35,534 nucleotides of DNA from a virus. The notes below the pieces were generated by a model that worked only from the letters and a program-made list of their open reading frames with translations, was not told the DNA's origin and ran no database searches. The stretch spans positions 1 to 35,534 of the IMG/VR virus record IMGVR_UViG_3300042397_000191; one strand, written 5' to 3'. The position numbers and the translations under genes are program-made. Below, one piece after another: positions 24,377 through 31,969 of the stretch. Position 1 is the stretch's first letter; every line of letters begins with the position of its first letter.

Positions 24377-24597
24377 GACTTATCCGCTTTTCCGTCCAGC
24401 TTGTCAAAAATTTGCTTCAAGATTGACTTGACTTCAGCAATGTCTGATCGGTAATCGTCTTTTGCCAAGTAGGTGTGCGGCAGATCGTTCACCTTGTCTT
24501 CCAACTTTTGAATCGTGCGAGTCAAGTTGTTGATGACATAGACGGCCAAGAACCCGGCAACTGATACGACTAAGTTGAAAAGCTGTTGGTTGTCCAT
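24373..24597 (-). CDS. Small single-pass membrane protein (74 aa)
   Basis: The N-terminus carries a membrane segment (LFNLVVSVAGFLAVYVI, about 6-22). It is followed by a helical, charged tail with LPHTYLAKDDYRSDI and a KQIFDKLDGKADKS end. This plan (one membrane helix, heptad-like tail) is shared by phage proteins near holins, and could be an inner-membrane spanin-type or a holin-regulating subunit; no lipobox partner is evident. I start at ATG 24597 with AAGG 7 bases upstream, not at the earlier Met of the longer frame. It is the first gene after a short non-coding gap that has a TATAAT box. Confidence 0.7.
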   Translation of the reverse strand: MDNQQLFNLVVSVAGFLAVYVINNLTRTIQKLEDKVNDLPHTYLAKDDYRSDIAEVKSILKQIFDKLDGKADKS

Positions 24598-24651
24598 AGC
24601 AAACCTTAAAAAACAATGGCGCAATTATATGCTACAAGGCATTTTTGTATG
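24598..24651 (-). promoter_or_regulatory. Short gap with possible promoter before the lysis cassette
   Basis: On the - strand a perfect TATAAT lies at 24629-24624, about 30 bases before the start of the 74-aa gene. The -35 region is poor: CATACA at 16-base spacing matches TTGACA at three positions. An imperfect TACAA/TTGTA hairpin overlaps it. In an arm where most genes overlap, this 54-base gap is a plausible site for a lysis promoter, but the evidence is weak. Confidence 0.3.
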
Positions 24652-25014
24652 CTAAGCCAAGGTCGCACGAATCGGCATAGCCATCGAAAGCGGGTTCACG
24701 CCCGCCGGAATCATCGACGGGTCGAGAATGTCACTGTTGTCTTTGTCCCGCAGGGCATGGATGCAGTACGCAACGGTTTCGTCGGTCAGGGACTCAAGCT
24801 CATGTACCTTATCCTTGTGGATGTAGATCATATGTGGCGCGGTGAACTCGGTGGCTACGCCTTCGACCGTGACCTTTAACTTGCCTTTGGCAAGCAGCGT
24901 CAGGTGATCGAACTGGTGCGTGTGACCAAGCTCGGTGTCTCCTGCCTTCTTGAAGTACATCATTCGGGAGTAGAGGTTGGCTACGCACCCGATGTGGATG
25001 GCTGGCGCTGTCAT
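24652..25014 (-). CDS. Cupin-fold protein (120 aa)
   Basis: A single-domain cupin (small beta barrel). Motif 1 is visible as GDTELGHTHQFDHLTLLAKG with H31, H33 and H37 as possible metal ligands. The second half has APHMIYIHKDKVHELESL with H71. The residue usually Glu in motif 1 is not in its standard place, so enzymatic activity is uncertain. It may instead be a metal-stabilised structural domain. The ATG overlaps the stop of the 126-aa gene (ATGA), which places it in a tail-associated group. The stop is followed by the gap before the lysis cassette. Confidence 0.75.
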   Translation of the reverse strand: MTAPAIHIGCVANLYSRMMYFKKAGDTELGHTHQFDHLTLLAKGKLKVTVEGVATEFTAPHMIYIHKDKVHELESLTDETVAYCIHALRDKDNSDILDPSMIPAGVNPLSMAMPIRATLA

Positions 25015-25391
25015 AAGACTTGCTGCGGGATTGTGTTAGGGGGGTTGTACGCCCCAGCCTGATCGACAGGGATGCCTGTGTATGGGACTAAACCCACGCG
25101 CTGCTCTTGTTGATCTAAGTCTTCTTCGTGATACGGCTGAATTGTCGCTAGAAAACCAGCGCCGCCTTGTGCGGTGTACGCCATGTCGAGAACCTGCTCA
25201 CGAGTAAGCTGCTCAATTGGCGTGAAGTTCTGGATGTTGTTAGTCTCCAGCATCGTCTCTACCCCAGCCACACTGACCAGAGATTCGCGTTCAAAGTGGA
25301 TTGCCCAGCGAACAAGGCCTATCACGTTTGGATAGCCATTCTTGTTCTCGAATACTTGCACTTGATGTAGTTTGAATGATGTTGTTGTCAT
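25011..25391 (-). CDS. Small tail-region protein, DUF7936-like (126 aa)
   Basis: Function unknown. Opens MTTTSFKLHQVQVFENKNGY, then a strand VIGLVRWAIHFE, then FTPIEQLTREQVLDMAY (the 'F.P...LT...V..' segment I associate with DUF7936-type phage proteins), and an extended Pro/Gln C-terminus. The 120-aa protein at 26006-26368 shows the same order of elements (basic start, V-W-strand, 'LTEADVVAWI', Pro-rich end), so the two may be distant paralogues. ATGA overlap with the upstream 154-aa gene. A tail-fibre assembly or virion role is inferred from place. Confidence 0.6.
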   Translation of the reverse strand: MTTTSFKLHQVQVFENKNGYPNVIGLVRWAIHFERESLVSVAGVETMLETNNIQNFTPIEQLTREQVLDMAYTAQGGAGFLATIQPYHEEDLDQQEQRVGLVPYTGIPVDQAGAYNPPNTIPQQVL

Positions 25392-25852
25392 GGTTTCTCT
25401 GCTCCATAAAACTGACTGATGGAAATTGTCCCGCTACTCGGGACGCTGGTGTTGATGCTGGTTGTGGACGACGATTCGCGGTATACGCCATAAAGATTGT
25501 ATCCGCCACCATACGGGTCACTAACAGTCGTGCGGTATGAACCTCGGAAGTATGTGTAACCTCCTGACGTTGCGCTTGTTATGTTGATGTCGGTGCCCGG
25601 ATAAAATTCTGCCCCGGGCCACCTCACCGTCACATAGGTGAATGGGGTGTAAACATTCTCCCACCAAGTGTAAGGAAATGATGGGTAATTGTAATACTCG
25701 CCGCTGGTTGGTTCGCGCACAGTGACAGTCTTGCTTGACGGCACATAAGCACCGCCCCGGTAGTACTCGTTTATTGAGGCAGGACTAGCTCCACCCATCG
25801 TGGTCTGAATGTTTGCGAGTGAAATCGCGCCGGATGATTGAAGAAACGGCAT
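25388..25852 (-). CDS. Tail-associated beta protein with SGxISL module (154 aa)
   Basis: The first 35 residues (LQSSGAISLANIQTTMGG, then PASINEYYRGGAYVP) are a short module that I recall at the N-terminus of small phage and tail proteins. The body is rich in Tyr, Thr, Ser and Gly (GEYYNYPSFPYTWWENVYTP), suggesting an adhesin-like beta sandwich. The C-terminus returns to a similar motif (SSGTISISQFYGAEKP). The preceding 43-aa gene encodes the same N-terminal module alone. Stop overlaps the 126-aa start by ATGA. A receptor-contact or tail-decoration role is plausible but not shown. Confidence 0.65.
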   Translation of the reverse strand: MPFLQSSGAISLANIQTTMGGASPASINEYYRGGAYVPSSKTVTVREPTSGEYYNYPSFPYTWWENVYTPFTYVTVRWPGAEFYPGTDINITSATSGGYTYFRGSYRTTVSDPYGGGYNLYGVYRESSSTTSINTSVPSSGTISISQFYGAEKP

Positions 25853-25853
25853 A

Positions 25854-25985
25854 TCAAGCCCCCTTCATCTGGGTGATTTCCTGGCGGACTGCCGTCTCGT
25901 TCATGTTGATCGCAGCTGTGGCCGATCGGCCCAACTCGACGTTGACCTGCGACAGCGATATCGAACCGGATGCTGGTAATGCCAT
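25854..25985 (-). CDS. Stand-alone SGxISL-module microprotein (43 aa)
   Basis: Found in the gap between the 120-aa and 154-aa genes. It reads MALPASGSISLSQVNVELG at the start and ends QEITQMKGA. It aligns with the N-terminus of the next protein (PASGSISLSQVNVELG against QSSGAISLANIQTTMGG, then SATAAINMNE against SPASINEYY). An AGGAT site lies 6 bases before the ATG, and its TGA is one base before the ATG of the 154-aa gene. It therefore looks like a real, translated single-module gene, perhaps a partner or a duplicated piece of its neighbour. Confidence 0.75.
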   Translation of the reverse strand: MALPASGSISLSQVNVELGRSATAAINMNETAVRQEITQMKGA

Positions 25986-26005
25986 CGCTTATCCTTTAAA
26001 TGCGA

Positions 26006-26368
26006 TTAGGTTCCGGCTGGAGCTTCAGGAGCTGGGGTTTCGATGACCGGTGCCCATGGCATGGCTGTGTCAGCCAGCGCGTTCTTGGCCACTTCTTTAT
26101 CCAGCACGTACTGGATATGATCCTTGATGCTGGGCAAGCGAGTCTCGGTGGCCTCGATCCACGCGACCACATCGGCTTCAGTCAAAGCGGTCAGCTCGAT
26201 GAAAAGCTGGCCGTTGGGGTCAGCAAGGTCGGTTGTCTGTGGCAGCTCGAAGGACTGCCCAGCCTCCTCGCCCTTCATGGTCCAAGCAACTTGCTTAACG
26301 ACGTTGCTGCGGTCTCCGACGGTAGCCGTACGGATACCTGTGGGCTTAATGGTGAAAGTTGCAGTCAT
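26006..26368 (-). CDS. Small tail-region protein, DUF7936-like (120 aa)
   Basis: Function unknown. It starts MTATFTIKPTGIRTATVG, with a VVKQVAWTMKGEE strand, a FIELTALTEADVVAWIEATE segment, and a Pro/Ala-rich end (PWAPVIETPAPEAPAGT). This order fits the DUF7936-type small proteins I recall downstream of phage tail fibres. A GAGGA site lies 6 bases before the ATG, and the fibre stop is 2 bases upstream. It might be a fibre-assembly or virion-attached protein. See also the similarly built 126-aa protein. Confidence 0.65.
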   Translation of the reverse strand: MTATFTIKPTGIRTATVGDRSNVVKQVAWTMKGEEAGQSFELPQTTDLADPNGQLFIELTALTEADVVAWIEATETRLPSIKDHIQYVLDKEVAKNALADTAMPWAPVIETPAPEAPAGT

Positions 26369-26370
26369 GA

Positions 26371-29300
26371 TTAATCCTCGATGAGTTTGGCTACGATAGC
26401 CTCAAGTCTAACAAGTTTGGCGCGAAGTTCCACAACTTCTTTGGCCAGCTCGACTGCGGACACCAGCGCCGCGTTGCCGTAGGCCAGCGACAGGGTTTCT
26501 TTGTCATCTGCACCTGCGGTCACCACTTCGGGCAGCAGCTTTTGCCAGTCCTGCGCTGAAGAACCTGCTTGGCGTTCGCCGTTGTCGGTGCGTGTGTAGG
26601 TTCCGCTCTTCACCGTGGCGAGGCGGCTCACGAAGTTGGCAGCGACAGGGGCCCAGTCTTTCTTCAGGCGCTCGTCTGAATAGGCAGTGACGTTGCCTGT
26701 GCAAACCAAATTGCCAGAGTTCAAGTTGTAGTTTGTGCCATCCCAATAAAGGTAGTGCGAGCCACTACTGCTCAGATAGACAACGCCGGTAGTGCCGCCA
26801 GAACGGTACGCAGTAAGGTCACCATTGACAACAGTCAGTCCTGTGCTAACGCCGGTAGTGTTCGGCGTAAACACGCCGGTAGTGCCATTGATTCGCCCAG
26901 CAGTGCCAGAAGCTGCAGCACCCACACCGATCGAGTTGACCTGATAGTTGTTCCCAGTATTCAGTGCGTTGGCAGTAGTGGCAGTAGTGGCGTTCCCAGA
27001 CAGTGCCCCAGATACTGTACCAACCGTCAGCGTATTTGTGCTTGGGTTGTACGTGAACGTCGCCTCTGAATCTTGCAACAACCCGTAGTTGCCCGTAGTG
27101 CTCGCTGTGGTGTTGGCAAAAGGGACTTTGAACGCGCTGGCAGTTGCAGAGGTGGTGACAGTCGCTGCTGTAGAAATAGCAGCAGTGCCTGTGGTGTTCT
27201 GGTTCCATGTCGGAACGGTACCTGTTAGTCCGCTGTACGCTACGTTGGTGGCCGTAGCTGCGTTGCCGGTGACGCTAATACCCCAAGTGCCTGAAGCACT
27301 GCCACCTGTGAGGGTGGGGCTGTAGCTGTTGTAGTTGCCATCCGTGAGAATGGTTCTCCAAGAGTTCCAAGCTACCGTGTCATCGTTGCGCGTGCGGATT
27401 TTGAAGTCGTTGCCACCGCCGCTGTAAGCGCCGACAAGCTGGCAAGAGTAGTCGATATCACCGCTCAAACCGCCGAATGCAATGTATGGCCCGGTAGGCT
27501 CCCCGGAGCCACCATAGGTGAAGCCCATCTCTGGGGCAGATATGCTTGAGTTAAGGCTCGTGCTGTCGCTCGAGTGAATGCGACCGCGACGCTTGAGCAT
27601 GGCTCGGTTTGAGTTTATTCCCCCAAGTTGAGATGCGCTGTCAGCGACTCGTGCAGAATCAACGCGAACGCCGTAAGTTCCTGCGCCGTTCCACCCCATC
27701 AGGGTAGGGTAAGAACCAGACCAAGCAGTAGTGGCGTTTGTGTTGCTTACTGCGCTTCCATCGGGGGCGGTGCCATTGGATGCGTCAAAAATGGTGTGAT
27801 CATTACCGTAGTTTTTCCACGCAAGTTGGCCGACAACTGCGGTAAGCGTTCCGTTGGTGCTCCAGTTCGTACGGTTCGTTGACAGGTTTGTAGCTGTGGC
27901 TGCGTTGCCTGTAATGCTGATCCCCCAAGAACCAGACGCCGCAGATTGAATGGCCGCAGCAACGGCTGCTGGCGTAGTACGTACCATCTGATTAGTGGTT
28001 GGGTACATCGACACCAAAACGGTTGGAGTTACCCCCGACAACCCCGAAGAAAGCACGATCTCTCGGGCAGCAATGTCACCTGCTGCATCTCGGTACGCAA
28101 TGGTGTTCGCGGTGGGAGCAGTAGTTGGGTTGTTGAAGCCCGAAATAGAACCTGAAGTTCCAGTTACGTTGATGCCCCAAGAGCCGGAAGCACCTCCGCC
28201 TGTCAGCGACGGGCTGTAGCTGGTGTAGTTCTCCGTCGTCAGGAACGTGTAAGGGCCTACGACTGTGGAGTTGCCCTGTTTGCGGGAGTACTGCGGCGCA
28301 CCCCAGAACGGCATGATGAGCGTCTGGCTGTAGTAGGTATTACCATCGCCGTGGTTGCTGATCAGGTAGCTGGCCCAGCCAGAGTTACCCGCAAACGCGT
28401 CTGGAGTCTGGTACCAAGTGAAGTTCCCATTCCCGAAGCCGGTGTTGCTGACTGCATTGGAAGAGCCTGTTGTGCTCTGGTTCCATGTCGGAACGGTACC
28501 TGTTAGTCCGCTGTACGCTACGTTGGTGGCCGTAGCTGCGTTGCCCGTGATGGAGATACCCCAAGAGCCCGAAGCACCAGTGCCTGTTAGGGTGGGGGCG
28601 TAACTGTTGTAGTTGCCAGCTGTCAATACTTGACTGCCGTTTTGAGTGATCGCGCCTATGGTGTTAAATGTTCCGCCCGTACCAAATCTAGCAATTTCAG
28701 TAAGCGACCCGCCTGATGCGGTGTAGTAAACCCCAAAACCATCTGAAGGCGTTGCCCCACTGCGTATGTTTCCCAAAGAAAACGTATTGCCGTACCATTC
28801 AAAATTCAGCAACTTGACAGGTGTGCCGGTCGTATAAGACGGCGCAGTGATTGTGATGGCGTTGGATTCTGTCGCCGTAGCCAGCGTCACCGTGCCAGTG
28901 TTTGAAATGTTCGTTGCCGTAGCTGCGTTGCCCGTGGTGTTCTGGTTCCATGTCGGAACGGTACCTGTTAGTCCGCTGTACGCTACGTTGGTGGCCGTAG
29001 CTGCCGTGTCTGCATAACCAGCGCGAATTTTTTGCCAAGCCGTAAAACCGTTGCCTTCGTTATATCGAACAGATAAATATGGCGTTGTTGAATTTCGGTC
29101 AACGGCAAACATTGCCCCATATGAACCAGCACCTGTTGCAGGATAGTCCGAACCTAAACCGATGTACCAAGAATAATACTGTGATCCTCCAGTTGCGGGG
29201 CCATTGGAACTGCCTTGTACAAACCTGTACCCAAACCCGTAGGAGGGTGTAGTGGCATCAAAAGATGTTCTTGTAGAATGGGAATCTCCCATGTTGTTGT

Positions 29301-30150
29301 ACAAGTTCACTGCCGATATGCTGTTCAATAAAGAGGCGTTTGAGGCCGTATCTGCGTTGCCTGTTGTGTTTTGATTCCATGTCGGAACGGTACCTGTCAA
29401 CCCGCTATACGCTACGTTGGTGGCCGTGGCAGCATTGCCCGTGACGCTAATTCCCCAAGAACCACTTGCCCCCGTACCTGTCAGGGTGGGGGCGTAGCTG
29501 TTGTAGTTGCCTGCGTGCAGAACTTGGTTGCCTGCTTGCTGAATCGCACCTTCGACGTTAAGACCGTTTGTTGGATTGGCAGTTGCAGCGTAACCCGACC
29601 CTATTGTCATGCCGCCATGAACATGCAGCTTCTTGCCGGATACCGTAGAACCGCCGCCACCAATGGCGAACGTGCTGGTCGAGCCGTTGAACCATGTGTA
29701 GTCGGTTCCCGAAACGTCGGTCCAGCTAATCCCAGCCCATGAGGTGCCGCCCCCGTTAAGAATGATCTGGGTATCGCTGGCATTTGAGAACGTGGTAACG
29801 CCAGTAACCGTTCCGCCAGTCAGCGGCAGGTACCCAGTGCGTGTATCCGTCTTGAAGTCATCTAGCATCGCCTTGGTGATGCGCAGCTCAACGATGTCGT
29901 TGGCCGCGTATGCGCGGGCGGTCGTGCCCTCCTGAGCACGCTGGACTGTGAACGTATCAGTGGCTCGTGCCGTGACCTTGACAACCTCTAGGTTGCCCGC
30001 CGAGTCCATCAACGTGGCATAGAAGTAGTCCCCGCCAGCGATGACAGGGAATCTAGCACCGTGGCCCGCCGTCACCGAAAAGCTGGTGGCGACGTTGGTG
30101 ATAGAGGCCGACAGGGCCGATACCGCGTTGTTTGCGTACAAGACTGGCAT
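26371..30150 (-). CDS. Tail fibre with C-terminal S74 intramolecular chaperone (1259 aa)
   Basis: A long receptor-binding fibre. Residues 1-110 form a beta-rich N-terminal domain (FSVTAGHGARFPVIAGGDYF) that may attach to the tail. The body alternates unique beta domains with a repeated linker (GNAATATNVAYSGLTGTVP, then TWNQNTTG, then LTGTGASGSWGIS) seen several times. Modules with phrases such as GSQYYSWYIGLGSDYP and GPYIAFGGLSGDIDYS may bind surface sugars. The end carries SDERLKKDWAPV with S1158/K1163, the S-x4-K dyad of S74 chaperones, followed by a helical trimer-forming tail (VELAKEVVELRAKLVRLEAI). Self-cleavage before S1158 would release about 102 residues. The start overlaps the 601-aa stop (ATAATG). 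Confidence 0.88.
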   Translation of the reverse strand: MPVLYANNAVSALSASITNVATSFSVTAGHGARFPVIAGGDYFYATLMDSAGNLEVVKVTARATDTFTVQRAQEGTTARAYAANDIVELRITKAMLDDFKTDTRTGYLPLTGGTVTGVTTFSNASDTQIILNGGGTSWAGISWTDVSGTDYTWFNGSTSTFAIGGGGSTVSGKKLHVHGGMTIGSGYAATANPTNGLNVEGAIQQAGNQVLHAGNYNSYAPTLTGTGASGSWGISVTGNAATATNVAYSGLTGTVPTWNQNTTGNADTASNASLLNSISAVNLYNNMGDSHSTRTSFDATTPSYGFGYRFVQGSSNGPATGGSQYYSWYIGLGSDYPATGAGSYGAMFAVDRNSTTPYLSVRYNEGNGFTAWQKIRAGYADTAATATNVAYSGLTGTVPTWNQNTTGNAATATNISNTGTVTLATATESNAITITAPSYTTGTPVKLLNFEWYGNTFSLGNIRSGATPSDGFGVYYTASGGSLTEIARFGTGGTFNTIGAITQNGSQVLTAGNYNSYAPTLTGTGASGSWGISITGNAATATNVAYSGLTGTVPTWNQSTTGSSNAVSNTGFGNGNFTWYQTPDAFAGNSGWASYLISNHGDGNTYYSQTLIMPFWGAPQYSRKQGNSTVVGPYTFLTTENYTSYSPSLTGGGASGSWGINVTGTSGSISGFNNPTTAPTANTIAYRDAAGDIAAREIVLSSGLSGVTPTVLVSMYPTTNQMVRTTPAAVAAAIQSAASGSWGISITGNAATATNLSTNRTNWSTNGTLTAVVGQLAWKNYGNDHTIFDASNGTAPDGSAVSNTNATTAWSGSYPTLMGWNGAGTYGVRVDSARVADSASQLGGINSNRAMLKRRGRIHSSDSTSLNSSISAPEMGFTYGGSGEPTGPYIAFGGLSGDIDYSCQLVGAYSGGGNDFKIRTRNDDTVAWNSWRTILTDGNYNSYSPTLTGGSASGTWGISVTGNAATATNVAYSGLTGTVPTWNQNTTGTAAISTAATVTTSATASAFKVPFANTTASTTGNYGLLQDSEATFTYNPSTNTLTVGTVSGALSGNATTATTANALNTGNNYQVNSIGVGAAASGTAGRINGTTGVFTPNTTGVSTGLTVVNGDLTAYRSGGTTGVVYLSSSGSHYLYWDGTNYNLNSGNLVCTGNVTAYSDERLKKDWAPVAANFVSRLATVKSGTYTRTDNGERQAGSSAQDWQKLLPEVVTAGADDKETLSLAYGNAALVSAVELAKEVVELRAKLVRLEAIVAKLIED
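27199..29439 (-). repeat. Four near-identical 63-69-bp DNA repeats inside the fibre gene
   Basis: Copies lie at 27199-27267, 28477-28545, 28942-29004 and 29371-29439. The first three are identical over at least 63 bases (CTGGTTCCATGTCGGAACGG at the left end, + strand), and the fourth has a few changes. All are in the same frame and encode the AYSGLTGTVPTWNQ linker. Shorter related pieces encoding the SGSWGIS and GNAATATN phrases occur elsewhere, for example near 27890 and 29430. Conservation at DNA level suggests recombination or recent duplication. Confidence 0.9.
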
Positions 30151-31955
30151 TATGCAACCCTCAAAATTTCAATAGTCTCAAGTGTAGCCGTTGCACTAGC
30201 GCCCTGCACAGTTACAGCCACCATACCTGCATCTTCGAGCTCGGCAGCGACGTCAATATCAGCGTAATACACGCTGCCCACGCCAATATCACCGACAGCT
30301 GCACTTAGACCCACAGACATCACACTGACGTCGCTGCCGAGCTCGGTAAAAGCCACACCTGCCGAAATATCGCTATGCGTATAAAGTTTGCGCAAGAACG
30401 CATCGACAATGACCACCTGCGCCAGTGCGTATCCGTTGACGTTCTTGGTGATGTACAGCGTTGTGTCAGCAGCGCTGGCCTGCGATTGCACAATTCCGTC
30501 GAGGCTGATAGCCAGTCTGAGCGCAGCGACCACCGTGGTGATTTCGTCGCCAGCGCCGGATATGGGCTTGTTGACGTTCATCAGCGCGGAAACAGTGGCC
30601 TGCGACGTCACAGCGGCTGCCATACGCACTTGAATGCCCAGTAGCGCGGTCGTGGATGCAGCGGCATTACCGGCCACAGCCATGTTCTTGGTCAACGCAG
30701 CGTTACCAGCTGTCTGAGCAACGGCAGTCGCCGCTACGACCATGTTCTTGTCAAGCGATGCGGAAGCGGAAGTGGTCGCAACTGCCTGCGCCTGAATGTT
30801 CAGGTTCTTGGTAATAGCCGCAGCCGCAGGTGCCACACTGAGCGTCACTGCTGCGCCGCAGGCCATGTTCTTAGACAAAACCGCTGTGGCTGTCGTTGTG
30901 GCTGTGGCCGCGCCAGCGCCGCTAAACTTCAGGTCTGCGGTGACCATGCCAACCGTCGTAGCCACAGCGTTGGCCGAGGCCTCCATCACTTTGGTCAGCG
31001 CACCCGTAGCGCTCGTACTGGCCGACGCAGAAGCGGCGACCGTCATGTTCTTTGTCAGTTCCGCTGCGCCAGCTGTGGTGGCCGTAGTGACTGTGTCGAG
31101 CGCCTGCAGTGGGTTAATCAGGCTGGCCGTCGAAGTAGACAGCGCCGTCCCGTTGGCAGAAGCAACAATAGTCTTTGTGATCGTCGAATCAGCCGATGTA
31201 GTAGCCACAGCGTTCGAAGCGAACGCCATGTTCTTGATGAGCGAGGACGCACCTGCCGTCACACCACTGGTTACCACGGCCCCAGCGATAATATCGGTCT
31301 TGGCCAAATCAGCTATCGGCGTGGCCGACACAACCGCTGCCGACGCAACGGTAAACACGACTGTAGGAGCTCCAGATACCGTGGTGGCTCCGATAACGGA
31401 ACCCGAAATGTTTTTGGCCACGCCCAGCGCTGTCGTGGTCGTAATCAGCGTACTGACCGCTGCGGACTGGTTCGACGTTTTAGCAAGGGCGGCAGAAGTC
31501 GCGGTCGCTGTGCTGATCGCAGCAGCGAGGCTTGCCGTTTTACTCACAGCGCCTTCAGTGGCTGCCGTGGTAGTGGCCTGCCCAGCGATAGGTGCCGTTT
31601 TAGCAAGCGTAGAAGACGCCGTGGCAGCTGCCTGCGCAGCTGCCGCTAGACTGAACCCAAGCGAGACGTTGGCCGCTACGGTAGCCGTGCATGAGCGCGA
31701 GCCTGCAAGTGCGAAGCCCAACGTGATCTGCGCGAATGATCCGACGGTGCCGTTGCCAGCAACCGCCATGTTTTTGGTCAGCGAAGCAGACGCAGAAGGA
31801 CTAGCCGCGCCAGTGATAACACCCGTTAGGTTGGGAGCTCTTGACAGCGGCGCAGCTATGCTGGCCGCGCAGTTGATGGATGCTGCGAGCGGCTGGAGAA
31901 TCCCGGCGCTGCCGTTTAGGGTGGCAACGTTTAGGGCTGAGCCGTTCAGCAGCAT
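30150..31955 (-). CDS. Ala/Ser/Thr-rich repetitive tail protein (601 aa)
   Basis: Almost the whole chain is Ala, Thr, Ser, Val, Gly, Leu and Asn. The N-terminus has LLNGSALNVATLNGSAG, a short motif that I recall at the start of phage tail proteins. From about residue 55 to 450 it holds some 15 or more units of about 21 residues built on L-x-K-(N/T)-(M/L)-x-V-A-x-A-x-A-x-x-T (for example LTKNMAVAGNAAASTTA). Charged residues are mainly the Lys of each unit. The last 130 residues form a different, more normal beta domain (ITKNVNGYALAQVVIVDAFL, then acid-rich strands). It lies directly before the big fibre and overlaps its start. A tail shaft or fibre-connector role is plausible; no named family was recognised. 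Confidence 0.7.
   Translation of the reverse strand: MLLNGSALNVATLNGSAGILQPLAASINCAASIAAPLSRAPNLTGVITGAASPSASASLTKNMAVAGNGTVGSFAQITLGFALAGSRSCTATVAANVSLGFSLAAAAQAAATASSTLAKTAPIAGQATTTAATEGAVSKTASLAAAISTATATSAALAKTSNQSAAVSTLITTTTALGVAKNISGSVIGATTVSGAPTVVFTVASAAVVSATPIADLAKTDIIAGAVVTSGVTAGASSLIKNMAFASNAVATTSADSTITKTIVASANGTALSTSTASLINPLQALDTVTTATTAGAAELTKNMTVAASASASTSATGALTKVMEASANAVATTVGMVTADLKFSGAGAATATTTATAVLSKNMACGAAVTLSVAPAAAAITKNLNIQAQAVATTSASASLDKNMVVAATAVAQTAGNAALTKNMAVAGNAAASTTALLGIQVRMAAAVTSQATVSALMNVNKPISGAGDEITTVVAALRLAISLDGIVQSQASAADTTLYITKNVNGYALAQVVIVDAFLRKLYTHSDISAGVAFTELGSDVSVMSVGLSAAVGDIGVGSVYYADIDVAAELEDAGMVAVTVQGASATATLETIEILRVA
30600..31900 (-). repeat. Degenerate 63-bp (21-residue) repeats in the 601-aa gene
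   Basis: Units are recognisable by ATGTTCTT(G/A/T)-type blocks on the + strand encoding K-N-M at about 60-190-base intervals (for example at 30681, 30741, 30867, 31047, 31227 and 31767). DNA identity between units is low to moderate, so this is an old, diverged array. It produces a long open frame on the opposite strand that is not a gene. Confidence 0.75.
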
Positions 31956-31969
31956 CCGTTACCCCACAA

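Noticed and set aside
27199-29439. Regularly recurring identical DNA segments considered as a CRISPR array
   Set aside because: Copies are 63-69 bases, unevenly spaced by hundreds of bases, in frame within a tail fibre, with no cas genes.
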